Source: Ariolimax columbianus (Eukaryota; Mollusca; Gastropoda; Stylommatophora; Arionidae). From it: a stretch of 64,000 bases of DNA. Below the pieces are notes generated by a model. It was given only the letters and a program-made list of their open reading frames with translations, had not been told where the DNA came from and ran no database searches. The DNA is taken from contig JAVGWX010000004.1 in NCBI GenBank assembly GCA_036924085.1, positions 39,034,293-39,098,292 of the forward strand, given 5' to 3'. Both the position numbers and the translations under genes were made by a program. Positions 23,601 to 35,600 of this stretch are shown piece after piece (the first letter of the stretch is position 1; the number at the start of each line of letters is the position of its first letter).

Positions 23601-26600
23601 TGATGTCACCAGGAGTGAGCTTGCATCTTCCAAATGACAGTTTTCGTGCTTTTTCCGTAGGAGTTTTAGGTTGAGGGGGCAATGGACTATTATTGGAGTC
23701 TGGTGTTGTTTCTTGCATATCCTCATGAACTTCACTTTTGGTCTCAGATGTTTTGGAGTATGCTGTGTCCACAGCCTAAAATTAAAAACAAAAACACAAC
23801 ACTTCTCGATTCACATAATCATGATGACAAGATTATTTTTAAAGATAGGAGAATTTTAGTATTGCAACTAAGCAAAGCAGATATGTTTTCATTAACCTTT
23901 ACGACACCTAATTAAAAAAATTACGCAATTTCTCCTGTCAATTATTTGTCAGCGTGAAACGTTTTTCTGGGTTGTTGACTCTGAGAGCCTGTATCTTTTT
24001 TGTTTATTATTGTATGATATGATTTTGCAATCCATGACCGACAGAAGAGACTGCAGAGCCCAGCAGCAAGCAGAGAAATAAAAAGACTGACAGACCATCC
24101 AATGCATCAGAGACTAAATAGATTTGGAAAAGGAAAACTAAAGCGGAGAAACTTTGCAGAAATAGCCAAAGCAAAGATGAGCGAAGACCCTATAAACACC
24201 AAAACAACACCAAAGCCCATCCCTACTGTACGCAAACCCACATGGAAGCAGCATATCACTCCGGAGGTGGTAGAAAATATACCAGGTATTAGAAAAAAGA
24301 ACAGCATCTGTAACATCCAAGGCAACGAGGAGGCAGACAGACTAGCAAAAGAAGGTGCAAGACTACCACAACCAGATTTTATTGTGACCTACGAAAAGTC
24401 AAAAAGGTTTTTTATTATGGCCAGATACATGGCCAAATGGGAAACAGAACATACTGGCTACACAAAAAATTATGCCTACTACCGGCTGAACAGAAGAGAG
24501 CAGGTCCTGGTCTTCAGACTCCGCACAGGACACAACAGACAGCGGTACCATCTATTCAATAAACTGAAGATAGGTGGCACTGACGAATGCACCTGTGGTA
24601 CAGGGAAAATGACAGCTGAACATCTGCTGCAAAATTGCCCGATATACGAGGACCAGAGAAAGCACATGTGGCCATCACCAGTGGCAACACTAGACAAGCT
24701 CTATGGCAGTGTTGACTACCTCAGGATGACAGCTGCTTTCTTCGAACAAATTTAAGTTGACGTCTGACAGAGTACGAAGAAGTATGATATGATTTGTTTG
24801 TGTGTAGAGACATAATGAATAAAGAACTTGTTAGTGTAATTGTTGTGTGTGTTAGTTTCTGAGATACAAGAAGATGAAGGTGTAAATGAAAAACAGCACA
24901 AACATTTAAAATATACTTACACGCTTTAGGCTTGAAAAAAAAATTACCACCAAAAACGGATTATCAATGTTTATAAATGGCCGTATCTGTCAATTTCCAC
25001 TAAAAATGTAATTATTGTATCTACATAAACAATCTAATCTACTGCAGAAAAATCTGTTGCAAAAATTTAACTCCCCCATTCTCAACCATGGGTGAATATT
25101 CAAATCCAAGCGAAAAACATAAGAAATCATTTCCAAAAGTCTAACACAAATATCAAAATCGCCATTGTTTTTAAACCCGATGTGACGGTAGTATAAGTCT
25201 CTACAATAAATGGAGCAGTGTGTTCAGACTATTTCTACATAGCCGGTTTGATTATATTTTATTAGAACGACCATCGCTATGCAACGAAATCATAAGTCTT
25301 TGTAGTTCTGTTCAATTTTCCATCAATTGTGTACAGTTACAGTCGGCAAAAAGCCTATTCGTTTTATATTATCACCAAAAAAAAATTGTTGCTTTGTTTT
25401 AATTTTCTCCAAGACTATTTCTTTTCTTTTTCTTCCATTTAGTGAAAAGACAATATAGACAACTAAATGTACTGAGCTTAGGGACATATTTTTAGATGCC
25501 ATGTTCGCTGAATAGTTGGAGAGTTTGTTTCTCATGGCAGTGGTATCTATTTTGCTTCCCATTAGGTGTTCTATGGTCTACCTAGCTGTAAATTGGCACC
25601 TGACTTACAGTTAGTGAAGGCAAGTATAGATACTGTTGACACCTAATTCAGAAAAAGCTCAGAAAAAGCTGTGACTTAGTACAATAAAGTCTATAATTTT
25701 TCTTCCCATGTACCTTTGACACAGTTAGCATTGCCACAAAGAATGAATATTCTTGTGATGGGGCACTATTGTGCTTTGTGCTCTGGAGTAATCAATCTAC
25801 CTTCTTTTTTCTTTTGTCCATTGTCTCATACCGTCCGAAATGTTGTCAGTCCATTTATTTTAATATTTAAAAACATATACAAGTACAGCTCAATTAAGAT
25901 GTTTTTATTTATATACACCTATGTCTGAGTGTTTGACGTGTACTAATGTATGCTTTTCTGAGTACATAAAATTGTAGGAAAAAATTGAATTAATTAAAAA
26001 AAATATCAATTACTTACAAAAGCTAGAGATGACTTAAGACTCAGAATTTGTCCAGGGGTTCTTAAGTCAACATAATCTCTACAGCGATGGCCAAAGGGAG
26101 TAAAGCTGCCAGGCTGAGGACTTGCACCTAAAACAATGAACATGCATTTTACCTTCAACTGTGGATTCAGTATTTTCCTCCAAGGATTATAACTTTACAA
26201 CTGTAATTTTTTTCCCACTGCTAAACATAATTTATTCCCCATAATCCTTTCACTTTGTCATCAGAGAAAGCTACAACAGTGTCCAGTGGCATAATTGTAT
26301 ATAGCCTACACCATAGACAAGGGGCCGCTGTGGTTGAGAAGTAGGCACTCGCCTATCAAAGCGATGAATGGAAACAGCTTGGGTTTGAGCCCCTGGTATC
26401 AAAGAGGTGGGATCAGAGTGCCTGCATATTTTAATTGCCTCCAGTCATCTTGACTTAAGCTTGCCACTGACCCAAGGTAGTTAGGGACCAGAGAGTGAAG
26501 TTGATGAGCAGCACAGCTACTTCCTAACTATAATCCAAATACAACGCAAGTTACATCATCAAGACAAAAACTGCCCGATGGTGTCCCCATCATCGCTTGC

Positions 26601-29600
26601 GATGTGCAACTAACTAATTTCTGCTTGAGTAACAAAAATATATGTTTTTAATTGTTAATTACGTTTTTAATAATTACTACAAAATATCTCTCGTACGATT
26701 ATTAATGATATTACGGTTTGAATAGATTGTACATAAGCTAGCTTATGATGGTGAATCTAAATAGACCTCCACTAACACAATTTAAACCTACTTAAGTCAT
26801 CAATAAATGGTACTACAATGCTAAAACTACCAAGCATGTTCAAGGACACTAACGCCATGATTCTGAAAAAAAAATTAATAGACTAATACTGTGTAAGTAG
26901 TGGTCTATATTTTGGTTTGGTACGCATTGTTATTTAGAAATAAAGGTGAATTAGTGTTTAGTTGAAATTTGTTAACATAAATTGCATGACTGTAGTTGAT
27001 CATGCTGACTGGTAACATTTTTTACTGAGGTTGAGCCACCCTAAAATTTGTCAAGCCGTGCAGATGTGAAACGGCAGATTACTATCAAGTCATAATCCCA
27101 CTGGGAAGAGAATACGGAGGATAGTGCAACGAAAATTAGAACCCCCCCCCTGGTTAAACAACTGAAAATTAATAATACTCTGAATAATGATGCTGCCATA
27201 TGTAATTATGTATCTGCACTGTATGGTGAGAGATCTGGTTGGGGCTTCTTTGCTGGAAAGGCAAGGTCATTGCTGAGTGAAGCACACATGACCTCTAGTA
27301 TGAGAATGGAAATTAAGGGAGTGACTTCGGCTCTGAGGTGGTTATCTGAGACCAATTTAATGAGTGCCATAATCACTTACTTTAAATCCTTGCATTGAAT
27401 GGTACTAAAGGGCTGGCTAGGATACTTCACGATCGTGTGCAGATCTACTATCCTGGTCATGCTTGTGTTTGCAGAAATGAATGAGCTAATATCCTAACTC
27501 AATAGTATCCATAGATGAGATATTGCCAATGAATAGTAGGGACATTGCCAATGGATATGAGTGACATTTTGAGGTCAACCAATAACCATATCTTGGATGA
27601 AGACCAGGCAATTGATGAACCAGCAAAGCACAAATTGCTAAGTTTTTAAATCATACATGTATCAAAAAGAGGTACCTGGGAGGATTGGGCAGGAGTGTAT
27701 ACAACAAGTGAGCTACAGAGCACCTATAGGTCTGCCTGGAATATAATAACACTGATTCTTAACAAAGCAGAGCAGAAATTGAATATGTCCGATTTAGGTT
27801 CTGACAGTGGCTCAGGCGAAAGTGAAAATAGTAATGCCATTGATGAAATACCACATCAATTTGAACCGATGCAAGACAAATCTCCACATTAATGACATTA
27901 TACTGAAATATATTTTATTTTGGATACCTCATATTTGTGTTTTAGGTCAAATAAAGATAATTATTATTGTTGTTTCGAATGCCCTAAATGAGATGGTTTA
28001 CTCTTTTGTGCACCCTGGAAAGGATGTCAAGTGGCAGGTTGCAGTAGCTTTCATCACATCACAAGCATGCTGATGAAGGTAGACAGGGGTCCTTCAGGCG
28101 GTTGTGCTATGCTTGGCATCATCTGCTAGTCACTCACTACTACAGGGATCACATCGACCCCTCACCTTGTTAGCCAGGCTGCCATGAAAACAGACAGTCT
28201 CCAGGATGGGCTACAAGGAAGCCAAGGTGAAGGTCTTGGTCAGTATGATTTGCCTGACTAACATGTCTGATCAGTATATTTTTCCTGACCAGATGTTAGT
28301 TTTAATTAATTTTATTCTAATATTTGGCAGCCTTACTCACCAGTAAACATTTGATTTTACTTAACACTGGACTACAATCGCTTGTGATAGGCAACTAACA
28401 AAACCAGTATAATTCAACGTGGGTTCAGAAATTCACATTAACACAAAGCTACGTACGGTAATCCATGGTAACCTTGGAAAGGCCAAAATCTGTGAGCTTG
28501 AGATGACCAGTGTTTGAGATAAGCATATTGTCTGGTTTCAGATCTCTGCAAGTAACACCACAGTTGTAGTACTTAGTAGTATAAGAACAAACTTGTCCAT
28601 GAGCAGAAGTAAAAATACAAACATTTGTCATGTCAATAATGATGTGCATAATTGTCTCAAAAGCATTTGAAAGTAGATTGGAAAACCTGGTTAATTTTTG
28701 TGATCGGAACAGTAGACACTCACTTATCAGGCGTTCGCAGCAATCTAATATTTAAAAAATATAGAATATTTCTCATTTTAATAACATTTTAAAATATCAT
28801 TTAATAAAAATTAAATGAAATGTCCACTCTACATGCTATGATATAACCTCCTACGACCTGTACAGACCAGTAAAACTGAATATGTGGATGGAAAATTGAA
28901 TGCAAATATAACATAAATTGTGCATTGAACTGTGCATAATAAAAGGAACAAAACTGGTGAAATTGCAAAACATTTCATCAAATGGAAATTGTGGCATTAG
29001 TTTATAAGAAATACTCTTGCATATGTCCAACACTGCATTTGGCTCCCCTAACCAACTGTTAGGAAAACCTGATTTCAGTTATTTGTAGTGTGGTTTCATA
29101 GCAACGATTTTTAACCTTTAGCGCACACAGGTCAAGAATGTCTATACTCACGCTCCATACACAAAAACGGTGTTTTTTTTAAAAAAAAAAAATTTTTTTT
29201 AACGGAGACACTCCTGACAGCCATTTAAAAAAATGCTGAGTACGTCATCCATATATACACGATATTTTGCTGGTTAAAGTATCGTATGTTAGATTACAAA
29301 TGGCTTTTGAACAGTTTTAATTTTGTATTCGCCGTTTGGAGCAAGCCGACTTTTTGCGAAAGGTGAAGTAGGTTGTTGTGTTGGAAAAGATCTTTATCGA
29401 GTAGATCTGTTTATTTTGATGAAAGAACTACGTTTGAATTGGAAACTAACAGTTGTATTGATATTGTAAACACAGTGGTTTCCTATCGGAGCGACTAGGC
29501 CTAGCGGCCGATCCAAATTTTTCTGAGATTTTCATAAATTTTCAACTTCATCTTTTTGTAACTCAGAAACTAACAAACACACAACAAAAACACCCACAAG

Positions 29601-32600
29601 TTCTTTATTCAATTGTGTCTCTACACACAAGAAAATCATGTTTACTGACAAACAAACAGAGAAGCTAAAAATTTGGAAAGTTGATCATCATAGCGAGATT
29701 TTTCGTAAAAAAACATGTAGCGTGCTAAGGTTAAAGGGAGAAGTTTCCAAACCCATGCACGACCTCCTTTAGTCACTTCTTATGACATGTAAGTAAGGAA
29801 ACAGTGGCCCTGTTCTGTTTGGCCCAGAAACCACTGAATAGTATACTGAAAGCAAAATGCCTGATTAATTATCTCATGGTTTATCTTCCTATTTTTCTCA
29901 CCTGTGTACAATTCCTAGTTTGTGCAAATAAGCCAAGGCTAAGGTAACTTCAGCAGCGTAAAAACATGACATCTCTTCAGAGAAAAATCCATACATTATC
30001 AACAAAGACTTCACATCGCCTCCTATCATATACTCCATAATCTGTTGAATAAAGAAAAGTATTTTCACTTACAAACATACTCTCACAAGTGAGTTTACAC
30101 ACAGGAAAGAAACAGCAGTGCTTGAAAAATGTTTTATTCAGACGAAAACAATTAAATCTTTCCACTTCCTAAAACATCATAAAATTCAACTTTAACAATT
30201 ACGTTTAGAATGAATGATTCTGGATCATGGTTTGATGATGCTATAAAAACTAGCGTTTAAGTACAATAAATAAAAATGTGTTCGCTACTTGCGAATTCTA
30301 AAAAAATATATTTTAAAACAGCAGCCGAATGAACAACTTTCATTCTGTGCTTTAATTGCACCTTGTCCAAGTATTAGAAAATACTAAGCAATGCTTCTTG
30401 TCACAAATAGACAAGTGAATACTAGAAAGAAGTTTTAAATTGTTACGTAAAGTTCATTTAAATTAAAGGTTTACATCTTTCCTGCATTTTTGTTTTCCCA
30501 ACATTGTCCCGTTTGAATAAGTATTTGCTTACCTACCGATCTGTGAGTGTCCGAGCTTAGAGCACTTGAGATATCCTGGATAGCCCAGTATCATCATTAT
30601 CCACAACCGTTGCAATTTACTGAGAGAGACTGAACACCTATGAAGTTCATTCTCAGGAACACAACAGAACAGAGCGCTCAACTCTCACAATAAAAAGGAC
30701 CAGGTTCTAGCCCCAGCCAAAGAATGATTAAGATTACTGAGGCATACATTGGCACATGATTTACATTTAGGGAAGGCAAGGCACCTAACTTTACAAGTAG
30801 CTTGAGACCTCGCACAAAGCGATCTCTTACATTTCATCTCTGATGGCAGTATTAGCAACAGGACTCCCTTTACAATATGTAAATTTAATATACTACAGAT
30901 TTGTATATAGTTATAATAAACAGGCTAAATGATTTTAACCAAAATAAATGAACAAGTGAATCACATCTACAAGTATCAATGCACTATTCATATAGTACAA
31001 AAAGCCAGGCAAATTCTCACCAGAAGGATGTTTTGTTGTGACTGTAAGGAATAGTAAAGCTGAACTACAAAAGCACTTTGTGATCTAGCCTGTGCATCTC
31101 TCTCTGCGGTCACTGAAATTATTTTAAAAATGCATTCTTTTTATCAGGGCTTAATTTGTAGTCATTCTCCACAATATATCAACAAAGAGACATACTTGTA
31201 CATAGAAATATAGACATATCATTTTAATTCCTTTAATCATCTTTACCTTACCAGAAATATAACAATGTCTTTATACTGGTTTAGAAGACTACAGAGTCTG
31301 TATAGAACCAGTTTCTTGGAGCGTGCTAGTCCATCTTAATATACACAAACACTAAAACTAAGTAGACCCACAGCCAGTTAGGCGCCATCTATAGCTGCTA
31401 TTAACAAACAACATAGGAAATGCACAAATAACTTGGGTAGATTTTTAATTTGATTTTTGTCTGGGCAGCGGCCGTTAAGCTTACTCTTTTCCAAATGCAA
31501 AGGAATTTTTAACGTGCTTGATACTGAACACGTGATTCCTATCTCATTACCCAGAGATGAGGGGAATTTTTACCAGACAATATACGTGAAAAGAATCCTG
31601 GTCTCCGCACCTGCGACCTCCAGCACCTGAGACAGAACCTTACCTCGAGCCTGTATATAGTGTGTAAGTAAGTAATAGAACAAATGATATTTGTGTTATC
31701 ATTGCTGAACAGAATGTCATTTCAGTAGCTAGTAACAAAACAATCAATCAAATGTCTACAATAATAAGAAACCAATTATTGTTGTAAAACATACCTTGAG
31801 CCATTAGATTCTTATTGATCAGGTCAATTTTCTTCATCACCTTAATTGCATACATTCTGTTTGGATTGGTCTTTTTGAATCCTAGCCATACTTTCCTGAG
31901 AAAGAGGTGTAAAATAAAAAATAAAGAGGGGAAATAATCATGGGGAAAGAGAATGCGTTAATAGATGAACGGAATACATTTCAGAGCTCTAAAACTATGG
32001 TAGACCTGACCTAGCACAGGTAGGACAATGTGAAGGCCGTCCAATATTAGCTGATGAAGTAGAAAATGCAATGAAGCACACGAAGATAAAGAAAGCGTCT
32101 GGACCAGTTCACATTACAAAAGAAAAAAATTGAAGCTCTGGGAGAATTTGGAATAACAGTGGTCATGAAGTTATTAAATGATATCTATGTCAGCGAGTAT
32201 TGACCAAGCGACCTATTAAAATCTATTTCCATGACAATACCAAAAAAAACCAGCACAGCAGAGTGCTGTGAACATTGAACGACCAGTCTCATGACCCATA
32301 TGACAAAATTATTTTTAAGAATTATAACAAAGAGTCAGAAGTAGAATAAATCTGCAAATAAGCGGCGGACAGTTTGGTTTTGTTGTAAGCAAATGCACGA
32401 GCAATGCCACATACAGATAAGAACGCTATAAGAAAGAGCAATAGAAATAAAGACATGCACTTATACTACATAGATTACACAAAGACATTTGACAATGTAA
32501 GGAATCAGAAAGTGATAACAATACTAGAAAACCTGGATATATGCAGCAAAGATATGCTCATACTTAAAAATATATACTGGCAACATGTAGCAGCAATTCG

Positions 32601-35600
32601 TATAGAAGATCAAGTAGGAAGCTTCGTAAGTATAAAACAAGGGAGTACAACAAGGATGTGTATTATTACCAGATCTATTCAATCTGTACAGTGAACACAT
32701 ATTGCGTTCTAATGTGAAAATATCAGGTATTTTAGTTGGTGGCCACAATATACACACTTTTGAGATATGCAGATGATACAGTATTGATAGCAACAAGTGA
32801 AATAGATCTGCTAAATCTGGTGGTCAAGAATAGTGAGGACAAAGGGCTATCCCTAAATTGTAAGAAGACAGAGGTGAGGGTGATCTTGAAGGGAAAAAAA
32901 CAGGTGAATTGCAACATTAGAGTGAATAGGGAAGATATTACAAGCATAAATAGTTTGATAGCTGGGGACTCTCATAACATCAGACGGGAGATGCATCGCA
33001 GAGATAAGAAACAGAATAGGACAGGTAAAGGCAATGTTCCAATAAATGATAAATATATCTTGAGGTGAGAAAAGATGTATTTCAGTGTAATATGATTATG
33101 TATTGACTTATGGATGTGAATCCTGGATGATAAGCAAACACACAAGATGTTCATTATAGGCTGCAGAGATAAGCGCATGTTGAGAATTCTAATGGACAGA
33201 TAAAAAAAATCTAATGATTACATCCTGTTAGAAATGAACGCACAACAAAAACTTTTAAACAATATTAGAATATAACTACACAAAAATGATGTCTATTAGA
33301 CTCTGCACAGGCCACAACAGACTGAGGTACCATCTATTCAATAAACTGAAGATAGGTGGCACTGACGAATGCACCTGTGGTACAGGGAAAATGACAGCTG
33401 AACATCTGCTGCAAAATTACCTGACATATGAGGACCAGAGAAAGCACATGTGGCCATCACCAGTGCCAACAATAGACAAGCTCTATGGCAGTGTCGACAG
33501 CCTCGGGATGACAGCTGCTTTCTTTGAACAAATTCAAGTTGACGCTTGACAGCGTACGAAGAAGAAGAATAAAACAATTTGTATTTTTCTGACATATGCG
33601 CAGTGAAGGTATGGAAAACATTATTACAACAGGCAAAATTCCAGGTAGAAGAGACAGAGGAAGATAGAAACATAAAATACTGGACAGTTTGAGTGCTTGG
33701 CAGAGCATAAACTACGGAGCTGATTTCCAACACCAGAGACAGACAGTTGTGGAGGTCTATAATTGCTTATGCCAGCTGGCATGGCACATCATGGTGATGA
33801 TGTCACAATTTTTTTTTTAATTTGTCTTTTTAAATGTGTTCACTGTTTAATGTTGTTCGCTGAGAAATTGTTTCATTTTGAATTGCAAACATATTTTGCA
33901 ACTTTTCTAATAACTTTAAGCTTTAAGTGCTGTTTCTTACATTTTGAATTAATTCAAATGGGATGTAATACAGTTTTACCTTTTTATGAGTGCTCTTTCA
34001 TTTTATTTATCCAAACTACTAGTACAACGATGGATTAACTTTACCCTACTTTGGACAAAACTCGCATAGGAGTGCACACTAGTTGACAATGAGTACTGAT
34101 TTGCTTTTTTTGCTTTAAGTGAAGCATAGGCGGGTCACCAGTACTCTGTCTGACATAAGACATGTATACAAACATTTTCCCGCAGAATCAAGACATAGAT
34201 TTGTTAACAACAAAAATAGACAATGTCAATAGAGAATATTAGTTTCCAAGAATTACTACACAGAACATGGAAGAATGAAGAAAAACAGAAAAGTAGAAGA
34301 TCAAAGTATAAATAACAGAAAGACAATAGCAGAGTCTGAAAGGAAGGTACCAAAACCATTAGCTTGGCGTGGCTGATTGATTACAATTATTTCACATGAA
34401 TATCTGACTAATGCTTCTGATAAACATCAACATACCCAAATGCTCCTTTACTAATAGGCTTGAGCAAAACAAAATCTTCTGCACTTGGAAGCTGCAAGTA
34501 AAATAAAAGTGATATGAAGTGGAGTGGCTAGTTTCTTTTTACAGCTAGGGCATGCGGATAGATAACACTCATAACAGGAGTCAAACCCAGCACTTTTGCC
34601 ATAAATAGTGGGCACTGCACCACTACGCTAATCAGACAAAAACACATAGACCTATGTGATATTATAGGTCTATATAAATATTATTATAAAAAATTACCAG
34701 TTCAATTGATGTGTGATGCAACAAATAATTTAATACAATTACAATTACTGAAATAGTAACAATCCTTTAGGTAAGTAATCAATCCTTTTTGTTTTAAGAT
34801 GTAAAAATATGGCAAAACTTTCAAATACAAGACAAGTGCAAGTGCGTTTGGAAAAAATATTCACTTCTAAATAATGTTGCTAAAATTAGTATAATAACTT
34901 GTTAAATAAGTCTGTTTCTTAAATCATAATTTGCATATGAAACAAACACTGAAATAAGTAGTCTTAGACTAAGTTCAAGTAAATTTTTATAATTAAAGCA
35001 AATTATGTAATTTAATTATAATATATATATATTATATTAATACCTAACAGCTAACACACACACAGTTCCCTTTTTGTCTGTGTTGTTCTGGTTTGCCCAG
35101 TTCCTGATTAAAGCATATATATTATATAGTTAGGAGTTTATAAACATTCTAAGTGTGTTGCTGCTGTGTAAAACTACTTACTACTTTCTTATTTCTAGCC
35201 TAACGATGTTTCATGAATCAACAATGAATTCAATGTTTGTATTTCAGATGATATAATAATATTATTATTAATCATACTAATTTACTATACTCATCAGTAT
35301 ATGATTATATTATATACTCATACATACTGAACTATTAGTGGTAGTGTTAATTATTATCACTGGCACTACTTCACTACTGACTACTAACTTAACTAACTAC
35401 TCTACTGGCACTTTCTGTCAAATCCGAAATCGTATTATTAATTTAGACATAAGATATAATAAACACATACAATATTCTCACAATACTTACTTGACTTTGG
35501 CTAATTATAGAAGGCTGAGAAGGCATCACAGAATTCATCATTATGTATTTTTTATTTTCTAAACTGATGTCAACCTGAGAAAATTGTGCAGAGTGTGCAT

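Noticed and set aside
29173..29200. T8-A12-T8 run as a structured hairpin or terminator
   Set aside because: It is simple A/T sequence; only partial pairing is possible and Pol III context is absent.
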